A DNA stretch of 15,182 bases from Butyrivibrio sp. (GCA_016297265.1 JAEDHB010000034.1:1-15182); one strand, 5' to 3'; shown: positions 1 through 7,452, numbered from the stretch's first letter. Numbers and translations are program-made. The notes: generated by a model not told the origin, from the letters alone.

Positions 1-75
1 GACAGATGCTTTGTAAACAGATATCAAGTGAGCAATTTATGACAAGGAATTTGCACAAATTTGCTTAAAAATATT

Positions 76-190
76 AAGCACGGTGCCCATTTTCCTCGTC
101 GCCATGCAGGAGCTTCGCTTCGCTCGCACTGATTAGCGGTCGTCAAATGGGCACTCGTGCAAGCACGGTGCCCATTTTCCTCGTCGCCAT
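76..190. repeat. REP-like palindromic repeat with 30-bp direct duplication
   Basis: An identical 30-bp sequence occurs at 76-105 and 161-190. The 55 bases between them hold an imperfect inverted copy: arm 132-160 faces arm 163-190 around the two bases 161-162. The inner stem is about 15 base pairs with a single bulged base (145-160 against 163-178). The stretch 111-126 carries a short iterated GCTTC/GCTCG motif. Together these look like a palindromic interspersed repeat lying just beyond the tRNA-Trp terminator. I recall similar intergenic sequence in Lachnospiraceae but cannot confirm that without a search. No other copy is visible in this window. Confidence 0.7.
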
Positions 191-196
191 AACACA

Positions 197-223
197 AAAT
201 GGATATGCTGTGCATATCCATTT
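197..223 (-). terminator. Rho-independent terminator of tRNA-Trp
   Basis: A perfect 12-bp inverted repeat (197-208 against 212-223) with a 3-base loop lies 7 bases past the 3' end of the tRNA. On the minus strand the stem is followed by a T-rich stretch (TTTGTGTT). Position and structure fit transcription termination of the tRNA. Confidence 0.7.
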
Positions 224-230
224 CATTAAG

Positions 231-303
231 CAGGGGCAGTAGGACTTGAACCCACGACATTTGGTTTTGGAGACCAACGCTCTACCAACTGAACTATACC
301 CCT
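231..303 (-). tRNA. tRNA-Trp (anticodon CCA)
   Basis: Read on the minus strand this 73-base stretch folds into a standard cloverleaf. The acceptor stem AGGGGTA pairs with TGCCCCT (one G-T pair), with discriminator base G73. A D-arm begins GTTCAGTTGGTAGAGC, and the anticodon stem TTGGT/ACCAA closes the 7-base loop CTCCAAA. The T-arm contains GGGTTCAAGTCC. The anticodon is CCA, hence tryptophan. The 3' CCA tail is not encoded (CTT follows G73), so tRNA nucleotidyltransferase must add it. It has its own promoter and terminator and appears to be a single tRNA gene. Confidence 0.96.
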
Positions 304-307
304 ATAT

Positions 308-333
308 AAAGGATGTCCTATCAAACATCCTTT
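308..333 (-). other. 9-bp hairpin in the tRNA-Trp leader / after the MCP-like gene
   Basis: A perfect 9-bp stem (308-316 against 325-333) with an 8-base loop lies between the tRNA promoter and the mature 5' end. The minus strand continues ATATAGG, so the T-tract is poor. It may terminate transcripts coming from the receptor-like gene above, or be a leader hairpin in the pre-tRNA removed by RNase P. The sequence alone does not decide. Confidence 0.5.
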
Positions 334-336
334 ACA

Positions 337-365
337 TTTATAACATAGAATTTGTTAAATTGCAA
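337..365 (-). promoter_or_regulatory. Sigma-A-type promoter for tRNA-Trp
   Basis: On the minus strand, -35 TTGCAA (360-365), a 17-bp spacer, then -10 TATAAA (337-342) with an upstream TG at the extended -10 position. Transcription would start near 330, about 27 bases before the tRNA. Confidence 0.65.
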
Positions 366-406
366 GAACAATTTTGAATATTTATCGATTTATTGATTAC
401 TATAAA

Positions 407-1054
407 TTATTGATTCTTTGCACGCTCAATTGCTGTTCTCGCATTATCAGTAATATCCCTCTGAAAAGCAATTTCGTGTTCCATTCCTCTTGACTCATCA
501 TTTGCAACCAATGCAGCATCCAGAACTTTCTTAAGCAAATCTCCGATTTCAGCTGCTTTAGCCTGCTGTGCCAAAGAACGGTCTCTGATTTCGTTCATTG
601 AGTCAACCATTGTATTCACGAAGGAATGAACCTCCTTAACCGTAGTTGCTATATCACTTGAAGACTTGGTTGACTGTGCAGCAAGATTACCAACCTCTTT
701 GGCAACTACTGCAAAACCTCTTCCCTGCTCTCCGGCTCTGGCCGCCTCAATTGATGCATTAAGTGAAAGCATATTAGTCTTGGATGCAATCTTTCCAATA
801 ACAATTGCAAAATCTTCAATAAGCTTTGAGAGTTGTTCAAGTTTCTTAATGCTGTCGGCTGATTCATTGACGACCTCATTAAGGCTGTTAATATCTTCAA
901 CGATACTCTCGATATTGGTAATACCTTCTTTAACAAGATTAAGTGACGTATCCGACGAATTAATTACATCAAATGCATGTTTCTCAACCTTAAGCTGTGA
1001 CTCATCCAAGTCATCGATAATCTTTGATATTGATTCAAAAAATCTGTTGTCCAT
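407..1054 (-). CDS. Soluble methyl-accepting chemotaxis protein-like signalling core
   Basis: This 215-residue protein is essentially the cytoplasmic signalling hairpin of a methyl-accepting chemotaxis receptor. Residues about 90-125 hold the highly conserved tip (SKTNMLSLNASIEAARAGEQ followed by GRGFAVVAKEVGNLA), which in this family contacts CheA and CheW. The flanks are long heptad-patterned helices. There is no transmembrane segment, HAMP domain or recognisable sensor domain, and the protein is shorter than typical receptors. The start is the ATG at 1054, with GAGG (1060-1063) 5 bases upstream. The radA stop codon is only 10 bases above it, so the two are probably cotranscribed. It may be a cytoplasmic receptor working through partners, or a signalling scaffold unrelated to movement; no chemotaxis gene is nearby. 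Family assignment is firm, function is not. Confidence 0.85.
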   Translation of the reverse strand: MDNRFFESISKIIDDLDESQLKVEKHAFDVINSSDTSLNLVKEGITNIESIVEDINSLNEVVNESADSIKKLEQLSKLIEDFAIVIGKIASKTNMLSLNASIEAARAGEQGRGFAVVAKEVGNLAAQSTKSSSDIATTVKEVHSFVNTMVDSMNEIRDRSLAQQAKAAEIGDLLKKVLDAALVANDESRGMEHEIAFQRDITDNARTAIERAKNQ

Positions 1055-1064
1055 AATAACCTCG

Positions 1065-2417
1065 CTATCTTTCCAGTAAATCTGAAATAGTTTTAATACC
1101 TCTAAGTTTTATTTTATCCTCTTTTGCAAAATATTTCAAGCATTCTTGTGGTAAAATACATTCTTCAAAGCCTAATTTTATCGCTTCGGCAACTCTTTGT
1201 TTTACCTGGCTTACACTCCTTACCTCTCCGGTAAGTCCAACCTCACCGAACACAATGGTTTTACCACTAACCGGTATGTTGCGAAAGCTTGAAACAATTG
1301 CGAGAACCATACCCAGATCCAGCGCCGGTTCGCTCACCTTAAGGCCTCCGGCAATATTCAGATAAGCATCACAGCCGGACAGCTGCAATCCCGCTTTTTT
1401 TTCCAGAACTGCCATAAGGAGATTCATTCTGTTGTAATCTGCCCCAGCCGCAGTTCTTCTTGGCATTCCGAAATTCGTATGGCAAACAAGAGCCTGAATC
1501 TCAACAAGTATCGGCCTTGTTCCCTCCATAAGACATACAACCACCGACCCGGCTTCGCCCTCCGGTCTTCCGCTAATCATATATTCTGAAGGATTCAGAA
1601 CTTCCTTTAGTCCCTCCCTGCACATCTCAAAAACTCCGATTTCGTTGGTAGCTCCAAACCTGTTCTTAACTGCACGGATAATCCTGTAGGATTCACTTCG
1701 TTCACCTTCAAAATACAGAACCGTATCAACCATATGTTCAAGAACCCTCGGGCCTGCAACAGTTCCCTCCTTGGTAACGTGGCCTACAATGAATACAGTC
1801 ACACCAAGTCCCTTGGCAATCTGCATAAGCGAATTAGTTGATTCCCTTACCTGGCTGACACTTCCCGGTGCCGAATCTGAGTTCTCGCTGTACATTGTCT
1901 GAATCGAATCGATTACAACAAGATCCGGAGCGGCCGTTCTTATTGCATTGTCAATAATGCCAAGATTGGTCTCGCACAGAAGCATAAAATTGTCCGGAAT
2001 ATTACCTATGCGATCCGCACGAAGCTTTATCTGTTTTGGGGATTCCTCACCGGATATGTAAAGTATTTTTTTATCCTTTGCAATATTGGCACACACCTGC
2101 AAAAGAATGGTTGACTTTCCGATTCCCGGATCACCGCCAACCAAAACCATGGAGCCTGCCACAATACCGCCGCCGAGCACCCTGTCAAGTTCATTAAAGC
2201 CGGAAGAATACCTGTCCTCCTTATTGATATCCACTTCACTAAGCTTTATGGGGATACTGCCGCCGGAAATAGGAGAAGACACTCCCTTAGGCGCTTTGAT
2301 AACCGGCGCTTCATCAATAGAATTCCACGCATGACATGACGGGCACTGGCCCATCCATTTAGAAAATTCATTCCCACATTCCTTACAAAAGAATGCCGTT
2401 GTCTTACTTTTTGCCAT
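1065..2417 (-). CDS. radA: DNA repair protein RadA
   Basis: RadA (Sms) is a RecA-like ATPase that helps process branched recombination intermediates and acts as a DNA helicase at D-loops. The 450-residue length is normal for the family. Seen in order: a four-cysteine zinc finger (Cys11, 14, 25, 28), Walker A GDPGIGKS (95-102), Walker B LVVID (166-170), the RadA-specific KNRFG motif (251-255), and a C-terminal Lon-protease-like domain from about 270. The start is taken at ATG 2417, because AAGGA (2426-2430) sits 8 bases upstream and the protein then begins at the usual MAKSKTTAFFCKECG. A longer reading from a TTG at 2456 would start inside a hairpin and adds 13 unconserved residues. The receptor-like gene follows after 10 bases, where many Clostridia instead have disA. 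Confidence 0.97.
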   Translation of the reverse strand: MAKSKTTAFFCKECGNEFSKWMGQCPSCHAWNSIDEAPVIKAPKGVSSPISGGSIPIKLSEVDINKEDRYSSGFNELDRVLGGGIVAGSMVLVGGDPGIGKSTILLQVCANIAKDKKILYISGEESPKQIKLRADRIGNIPDNFMLLCETNLGIIDNAIRTAAPDLVVIDSIQTMYSENSDSAPGSVSQVRESTNSLMQIAKGLGVTVFIVGHVTKEGTVAGPRVLEHMVDTVLYFEGERSESYRIIRAVKNRFGATNEIGVFEMCREGLKEVLNPSEYMISGRPEGEAGSVVVCLMEGTRPILVEIQALVCHTNFGMPRRTAAGADYNRMNLLMAVLEKKAGLQLSGCDAYLNIAGGLKVSEPALDLGMVLAIVSSFRNIPVSGKTIVFGEVGLTGEVRSVSQVKQRVAEAIKLGFEECILPQECLKYFAKEDKIKLRGIKTISDLLER

Positions 2418-2444
2418 AAATCCTTTCCTTATCGATGTAAGAAT

Positions 2445-2470
2445 AGAGCTATGCAAAAGTGCATAGCTCT
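2445..2470 (-). terminator. Hairpin between the small 2497-2907 gene and radA
   Basis: A perfect 11-bp stem (2445-2455 against 2460-2470) with a 4-base loop lies 26 bases after the upstream stop codon and 27 bases before the radA start. On the minus strand it is followed by ATTCTTACATC, a weak T-tract. It could be a partial terminator, or a processing or attenuation structure lowering read-through into radA. Confidence 0.5.
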
Positions 2471-2496
2471 GTTACCGATAATAATATTAACTATAA

Positions 2497-2907
2497 TTAT
2501 ACTCTTACAACCTTGACTTCTGTCTCACTATCATTGAGTGTAACACTAAAAATCAATTTACCGCTAATGTTGGTCTTCATACTTCCAATATTAACTCCGT
2601 CAACATATACCTTGTACTCAGTTGCAGGTTCAAGTTCAAGTGTAATCTGTGGATCAACATGACCTTCAACCATCATTGTAACATTACCGTCAGTCATATT
2701 AAATCTGTTAACAGCTGTGCCCGGTACGGATTCATATACAAACATACCGTTTCTCTCTAATTTTGTAATCTCGTTAAATGTTTTGACTTTATACACATCC
2801 CCATTGTGCTCAACATTATCGAGCTTAGTCTTGGTGTCCAAAAGATAATTACCAAAGCTGATTGTGCCATCATCTTCAATGCGAATTAAAGCTTCTACTA
2901 CAGACAT
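2497..2907 (-). CDS. Small conserved protein of unknown role (endosialidase-like label)
   Basis: This 136-residue soluble protein has no signal peptide or membrane segment. It begins MSVVEALIRIEDDGTISFGN, and its second half (about 70-136) is a run of alternating hydrophobic strands (ITLELEPATEYKVYVDG, GKLIFSVTL, EVKVVRV), suggesting a small beta-sandwich. I recall near-identical Lachnospiraceae proteins carrying the name 'endosialidase'. I see no catalytic signature and the protein is far shorter than phage endosialidases, so that label looks like name transfer and I do not adopt it as a function. The start is ATG 2907, with GGAGG (2916-2920) 8 bases upstream. It stands alone between clpC and radA with its own candidate promoter. 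Confidence 0.8.
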   Translation of the reverse strand: MSVVEALIRIEDDGTISFGNYLLDTKTKLDNVEHNGDVYKVKTFNEITKLERNGMFVYESVPGTAVNRFNMTDGNVTMMVEGHVDPQITLELEPATEYKVYVDGVNIGSMKTNISGKLIFSVTLNDSETEVKVVRV

Positions 2908-2953
2908 TTGCCGTTCCTCCCAATCGTATATTTACTGTAACCTCAATACATTC

Positions 2954-2959
2954 ATTATA
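2954..2959 (-). promoter_or_regulatory. Candidate -10 element upstream of the 2497-2907 gene
   Basis: A perfect minus-strand TATAAT lies in the 77-base AT-rich gap between the clpC stop and the next start, about 47 bases before the ATG. No good -35 is seen 16-18 bases upstream, so the promoter call is tentative. No clpC terminator hairpin is visible in this gap. Confidence 0.4.
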
Positions 2960-2984
2960 ATATAAAACAGAATATTTTACCATA

Positions 2985-5420
2985 CTATTTTACTGAAAAA
3001 ATAAGTTTTTTGTCCTCGCAGGTAATTAAAACCGTATCACCTTCTTTTATCCTGCCTTCCAGAATCTGTTCTGCCAGTTCATCCTCCACTCTGCTCTGCA
3101 AAGCACGTTTAAGCGGACGGGCACCGTATTTTTCATCAAAGCCGCTTTCAATAATATCAGCCTTTGCAAGCTCATCCAGCTCAATATGCAGATTCATCTG
3201 TTCTTTGATTCTGTGATTAATTCCATCCACCATAATATCCACGATCTGTGCGATTTCATCCCTGCCAAGCATGTGGAATACAATCATTTCGTCAATTCGG
3301 TTGATAAATTCAGGTTTGAACAGTTTCTTAACCTCATCAAGAACCTTCGACTTCATGTTATTGTAATCCCTGTCAGGGTCATTGCTAGTGGCAAAACCAA
3401 GATTTTTCGGAGCGACTATGTTCTCTGCGCCCACATTGGAAGTCATGATTATCACAGTATTCTTGAAATCGATTTTACGCCCCGTGGAGTCCGTTACAAC
3501 GCCATCGTCAAGTATCTGCAAAAGTACATTGAAAACATCGGGATGAGCCTTCTCTATTTCATCAAAAAGCACCACTGAATACGGATTCCTTCGCACTTTC
3601 TCGCAAAGCTGACCGCCCTCGTCAAATCCGACATATCCCGGAGGCGAACCAATGATTTTTGATACACTGTGCTTCTCCATATATTCGGACATATCTACAC
3701 GAATAAGTGAGTTTTCACTGCCAAACATCGCATCCGCAAGGGCTTTTGATAATTCTGTTTTTCCTACACCTGTTGGTCCCAGAAAAAGAAAAGAACCAGT
3801 CGGACGTTTTGGATCCTTTAATCCCACTCTGCCCCTTCTAATTGCTTTTGCTATGGCAGTAACTGCCTCGGACTGACCTACAACGCGCTTATGCAGGGTT
3901 GTCTCTAACTGCATAAGTTGTTCCGACTCTCCCAGTGCCAGCTTTGTAATAGGAATTTTGGTCCAGTCAGAAACCACTTCTGCAATCTGTTCCTCATCAA
4001 CGATAAGGTTTCTGCTGTCCTTAACAATTGCCCATTGACGGTTAAGTTCCTCAAGTTCCTCCATTTTGGCAATTCTCTGTTTTTTAATTTCACCGGCCTT
4101 CTCATATTCTTCATTAGTGATAGCTTCTTCTTTCTGTTTTTCAAGTTCGGCAATTGCCTCTTCTGCTTCAACAATGTTTTCAGGTTTAACATAGGTCCCC
4201 AGTCTTGTCTTGGATGAAGCTTCATCAATCAAATCAATGGCTTTATCCGGCAAAAATCTGTCATTGATATATCGCTTAGACATTTTAACAGCTGCCACCA
4301 ACGCCTTGTCCGTAATTGTAACAGAGTGGTGCTGTTCATATGCCTTTCTCAGTCCTTTTAGAATCTCAACAGCCTCATCTTCGGAAGGTTCGTCAACATT
4401 GACCGGCTGGAAGCGCCTCTCAAGAGCAGCATCCTTTTCAATATATTTTCTGTATTCACTTATCGTTGTAGCGCCGATAATCTGAACCTCTCCCCTTGCG
4501 AGGGATGGCTTCAGGATGTTGGAGGCATCAATGGCACCCTCTGCTCCTCCGGCTCCAATAATAGTGTGTATCTCATCGATAAAAAGAATGATATTGCCGG
4601 CATTAATCACTTCACTGATAACCTTCTTGATTCGCTCTTCAAATTCACCCCTGTACTTCGAGCCTGCCACCATTCCTGACAAGTCCAGAGTGAGAACTCT
4701 TTTTCCCTTGATGGTGTCCGGTACATTACCCTGGGATATTTTCAAGGCAAGCCCTTCGATAATTGCGGTTTTACCAACACCTGGTTCACCCACAAGACAA
4801 GGATTATTCTTAGTTCTTCTGCTGGATATCTGAATAACTCTCTGTATTTCAGTTTCTCTGCCGATTACCGGATCAAGCTTTCCCTCCATAGCCAGTTGCG
4901 TCAAATCTCTGCTATATTGCTCCAGGGTAGTAGCTTTGGTTTTCTTTTTGTTTTTACCGAATTCATCCTTAAAATTATTGCTGTCCTCGCCCATCGAAAC
5001 CATCAAATCCACATAGAGTTTCTGTATATTGATGCCAAGTGTCGCCAAAAGTCTGGTCGCAACGCTTTCCGTCTCCTTGAGCATACCAATCAGTATATGT
5101 TCCGTACCGATAAGCTTTGCCTTATATCTTTTTGCTTCCCTGCTGGCATTCTCAAGAATTCTGACTGCCCGTGGCGTATATCCGCTGGGTTCTTTCACAT
5201 TTACGGAAAATCCCGGTGACATCAGCTGATTAACAATCTCTATCACCTTATCAATATCCACATCATTCTCTGTCAAAACAGTATTGGCAAGGCAATCCTC
5301 CGTTCTGAGCATTCCTATCAAAATATGTTCTGAGCCCACATTTCCATGTCCAAGTTCAAAAGCAGTTTCAGTTGCAAGTCTAAGCACTTCTTCCGCTTTC
5401 TTTGTATATCCGCTTTGCAT
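2985..5420 (-). CDS. clpC: AAA+ unfoldase ClpC
   Basis: ClpC is the hexameric ATP-driven unfoldase that feeds substrates to the ClpP protease in Firmicutes. At 811 residues it has standard length and order. Two N-terminal Clp_N repeats lie at about 1-145. D1 has Walker A GEPGVGKT (211-218), pore loop KYRGEF (255-260) and Walker B ILFIDEIHT (278-286). The UVR-type middle domain (about 425-460) is where McsB/MecA-type adaptors act. D2 has Walker A GPTGVGKT (548-555), pore loop GYVG (595-598) and Walker B VVLFDE. An LGF tripeptide (676-678) matches the ClpP-docking loop. The ATG at 5420 overlaps the mcsB stop by one base (TAATG), with GGAGG 7 bases upstream, indicating translational coupling. 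It is the last gene of the gntR-mcsA-mcsB-clpC operon. Confidence 0.98.
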   Translation of the reverse strand: MQSGYTKKAEEVLRLATETAFELGHGNVGSEHILIGMLRTEDCLANTVLTENDVDIDKVIEIVNQLMSPGFSVNVKEPSGYTPRAVRILENASREAKRYKAKLIGTEHILIGMLKETESVATRLLATLGINIQKLYVDLMVSMGEDSNNFKDEFGKNKKKTKATTLEQYSRDLTQLAMEGKLDPVIGRETEIQRVIQISSRRTKNNPCLVGEPGVGKTAIIEGLALKISQGNVPDTIKGKRVLTLDLSGMVAGSKYRGEFEERIKKVISEVINAGNIILFIDEIHTIIGAGGAEGAIDASNILKPSLARGEVQIIGATTISEYRKYIEKDAALERRFQPVNVDEPSEDEAVEILKGLRKAYEQHHSVTITDKALVAAVKMSKRYINDRFLPDKAIDLIDEASSKTRLGTYVKPENIVEAEEAIAELEKQKEEAITNEEYEKAGEIKKQRIAKMEELEELNRQWAIVKDSRNLIVDEEQIAEVVSDWTKIPITKLALGESEQLMQLETTLHKRVVGQSEAVTAIAKAIRRGRVGLKDPKRPTGSFLFLGPTGVGKTELSKALADAMFGSENSLIRVDMSEYMEKHSVSKIIGSPPGYVGFDEGGQLCEKVRRNPYSVVLFDEIEKAHPDVFNVLLQILDDGVVTDSTGRKIDFKNTVIIMTSNVGAENIVAPKNLGFATSNDPDRDYNNMKSKVLDEVKKLFKPEFINRIDEMIVFHMLGRDEIAQIVDIMVDGINHRIKEQMNLHIELDELAKADIIESGFDEKYGARPLKRALQSRVEDELAEQILEGRIKEGDTVLITCEDKKLIFSVK

Positions 5421-6451
5421 TACTCTACCTCCAATTCCGGCATAGAATGTCTTAAATAATCTGCCCTTATTACATCCGTTTCTTCATCCGATATATCCCT
5501 TGCAGCATGAGCCTTGATAACCGTCGGCTGGATATCCTGCAATATCTGATTAATACATATTGTTTCATCCTTAGGTTTAAGAATTCCAAGACTAACTCCA
5601 AGCATAAATTCTGACAGAAGTGTCAATGAATCCCTGAGGGACATCTTTCGTGCATACCTAAGAACTCCGTAGGATTTGAATGCCATATCCTCGGATACAA
5701 ATTTGTTATTTTCATATAGATATCTGCGCTGTTCCCTCTCCTGTTGAACAAGCTGTGTCACAATATCATTCAAATCCTTGATTATTTCTTTCTCCGTATG
5801 TCCCAACGTCTTCTGGTTGGATAGCTGGTACAGACATCCATAATCAACATTTTCATCGCCGTAGAGAGCCTTAACCCTGATTCCGAAACGCGAAATCTCA
5901 TTGGCAATCTGGTTAAGTTTCTTGGATGAACTCAAACCCGGAAGATGAAGAGTATATCCAACTCTCATACCCGTTCCGAGATTGGTCGGATATGTTGTCT
6001 TATATCCGAATTTCTCATCGAAAGCATAATCAAAATTTCTGTCAATAAAATCATCAAGTTCATTCGCCTTATTGTAACAGGCATGCATATTCATTCCGTT
6101 GGTAAGCACCTGAATGCGGATATGGTCTTCCGCATTAATCATTACGGATGCGCTTTCGTCGGGAGATATCAAAACAGCACCGCAGGGATTCTTGATCAGA
6201 TGGGAACTGATTATCCTCTGTTCTTTCATTGATGATTTAGTTATATCATTGCAATCGCTCATTCTGATTGCCCTGTAATGTTCCCCATATTCGTCTTTGA
6301 ATTTGGAAATAACACTGTCAACCAGTTTATGCGAATCCTTCTCGCTCAGCTTCGGTACAAACATATAATCGGTAAAATTTCTGGCCAGCCTCAACCGGCT
6401 TGATATTACTACATCGTTGTTTTTCCCGGGCTGTGATGTCCATTTATCCAT
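5420..6451 (-). CDS. mcsB: Protein arginine kinase McsB (variant active site)
   Basis: McsB phosphorylates arginines on misfolded proteins, marking them for ClpC-ClpP. This 343-residue protein has the phosphagen-kinase core: SSRLRLARN (17-25), NAEDHIRIQ (106-114), TTYPTNLGTGMR (152-163) and LYQLSNQKTLG (207-217). From memory of Bacillus subtilis McsB, three positions differ: NEEDH is NAEDH here (Ala107), the active-site cysteine in TSCPTN is Tyr154, and the phosphoarginine-sensing RDxxRA motif reads TDVIRA (325-330). The fold is intact and the gene is not degraded, so it may be a lineage variant with altered activity or regulation. The ATG at 6451 is chosen because AAAGGA (6462-6467) lies 10 bases upstream; the in-frame TTG at 6460 is too close. 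One base separates it from the mcsA stop. Confidence 0.95.
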   Translation of the reverse strand: MDKWTSQPGKNNDVVISSRLRLARNFTDYMFVPKLSEKDSHKLVDSVISKFKDEYGEHYRAIRMSDCNDITKSSMKEQRIISSHLIKNPCGAVLISPDESASVMINAEDHIRIQVLTNGMNMHACYNKANELDDFIDRNFDYAFDEKFGYKTTYPTNLGTGMRVGYTLHLPGLSSSKKLNQIANEISRFGIRVKALYGDENVDYGCLYQLSNQKTLGHTEKEIIKDLNDIVTQLVQQEREQRRYLYENNKFVSEDMAFKSYGVLRYARKMSLRDSLTLLSEFMLGVSLGILKPKDETICINQILQDIQPTVIKAHAARDISDEETDVIRADYLRHSMPELEVE

Positions 6452-6452
6452 A

Positions 6453-7022
6453 CTATTCAAGTCCTTTCTTAAGTTCAGAAATCTGATCTCTCAAATTCGC
6501 CGCCAGATCAAAATCCTCCAGCAGCACGGCTTCCTTTAATCTTTTCTGTAAAACATCTATTTCCTTACTAATTTCCATATCGCTGTCATCATCCGCATCG
6601 CCAAGGTGGGCAAAGGAATTGTCATAATTGCCGTAGATTAACGGTTTCTTGCCGGTATGCCTGTCACTTCCCTGTATTTTTCGTATTGTATCAGATATCA
6701 ACGGACCAAACACATCATAGCAGTCCGGACATCCAAACACGGAATCCTCAATAAATTCAGCATATGACATTCCGCATTTCGGACAATGAACCTTGTTGGC
6801 AGGGTCATCACTGTCCACATCGTTTTCCCCGTCACTCTGGGAAGCCAGCAGTCCCGAAAGAAGTTTTTTAAATTGTGCATCATTATCAAAAAAACTAGTG
6901 TAATAACTCATATCCGTACCTACAACACATTGCTTACATAAGTGATGCTCGCTTTTTATGCCATTCACAACTTCCGTATAATGAAAAGTTGCCGTATTAA
7001 TACCACATTTTTCACATAACAT
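6453..7022 (-). CDS. mcsA: McsA: zinc-binding UVR-domain activator of McsB
   Basis: McsA is the zinc-binding partner that activates McsB and links it to ClpC. The 189-residue protein has two zinc-binding modules, Cys3/Cys6 with Cys29/Cys32, and Cys80/Cys83 with Cys98/Cys101. An acidic linker (about 64-76 and 139-150) and a C-terminal UVR helix pair (about 153-188, with EAVLLEDFDLAANLRDQI) follow. Length and cysteine spacing fit the family. The start is ATG 7022 with GGAGG (7030-7034) 7 bases upstream. It lies 37 bases after the GntR regulator and one base before mcsB, supporting one transcript. UvrB/UvrC-type proteins share the UVR motif, but the paired zinc fingers and the neighbours identify McsA. 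Confidence 0.95.
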   Translation of the reverse strand: MLCEKCGINTATFHYTEVVNGIKSEHHLCKQCVVGTDMSYYTSFFDNDAQFKKLLSGLLASQSDGENDVDSDDPANKVHCPKCGMSYAEFIEDSVFGCPDCYDVFGPLISDTIRKIQGSDRHTGKKPLIYGNYDNSFAHLGDADDDSDMEISKEIDVLQKRLKEAVLLEDFDLAANLRDQISELKKGLE

Positions 7023-7059
7023 AGCTAATCCTCCATATTATTATGTATTATTTGTTAAT

Positions 7060-7434
7060 TCAGCCTTCCGTAAACCTTGCAATTATTTCATCGACAATGG
7101 CATGAATTTCCTCAGGAGTAATATTTTTACTGATTGCTTTTGCAATTACCACCTTAAGCTCTTCATTCATTGCTTCCAGGGCCAGAATTCTGTCCGTATC
7201 CAGTGAAATAACCGCACCATGTCGTCTGTCCAGCTTGATATAGCCCTCCTGTCTCAATACAGAATAGGCTTTATTAACTGTATGCATGTTGATTCCGATT
7301 ATTTCCGCCATCTGCCTGACTGATGGCAGGGAATCCCCGTCCCGGTATTCAGCATTGGCTATTCCAAGAATAATCTGATTGCAAAGTTGCATATAAATTG
7401 CTTCATTACTATTAAAATCGATTGTAAAAACCAT
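7060..7434 (-). CDS. GntR-family (YtrA-type) transcriptional regulator
   Basis: A short GntR regulator of 124 residues: an N-terminal winged helix-turn-helix (about 10-78, with PSVRQMAEIIGINMHTVNKA around 37-56 and wing GYIKLDRRHGAVI) and only a brief helical tail of about 45 residues. There is no large effector-binding domain, which places it in the YtrA subfamily. These usually repress their own operon. It occupies the first position of the mcsA-mcsB-clpC operon, where CtsR is expected in Firmicutes, and no CtsR-type direct-repeat operator is seen. The start is ATG 7434 with AAGGGG 8 bases upstream; an overlapping ATG at 7438 is out of frame. A dyad at 7453-7473 covering the -10 box is a candidate autoregulatory site. 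The effector is unknown; YtrA-type genes usually sit beside ABC transporters, which are absent here. Confidence 0.9.
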   Translation of the reverse strand: MVFTIDFNSNEAIYMQLCNQIILGIANAEYRDGDSLPSVRQMAEIIGINMHTVNKAYSVLRQEGYIKLDRRHGAVISLDTDRILALEAMNEELKVVIAKAISKNITPEEIHAIVDEIIARFTEG

Positions 7435-7452
7435 TCATATTGCCCCTTTTTG

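Noticed and set aside
39..49. Shared ATGACAAGGA word near both window edges (plus strand here, minus strand near 14985)
   Set aside because: A 10-base match in opposite orientation with no other similarity; consistent with chance and not supportable as a target duplication.
76..190. Possible two-repeat CRISPR
   Set aside because: There are only two copies, and the 55-base interval contains an inverted copy of the repeat itself, so it is a palindromic repeat rather than repeat-spacer structure.
24..260. 78-codon minus-strand open frame
   Set aside because: It starts inside tRNA-Trp and runs through the terminator and the palindromic repeat; there is no ribosome binding site.
666..1079. Plus-strand open frame of 137 codons
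   Set aside because: Antisense shadow of the clearly conserved chemoreceptor-like gene.
2418..2456. Extended N-terminus for RadA from a TTG codon
   Set aside because: The start would fall in the 2445-2470 hairpin, while the ATG at 2417 has a proper ribosome binding site and gives the conserved N-terminus.
3186..3578. Plus-strand open frame of 130 codons
   Set aside because: Antisense to the ClpC D2 domain; composition is that of a shadow frame.
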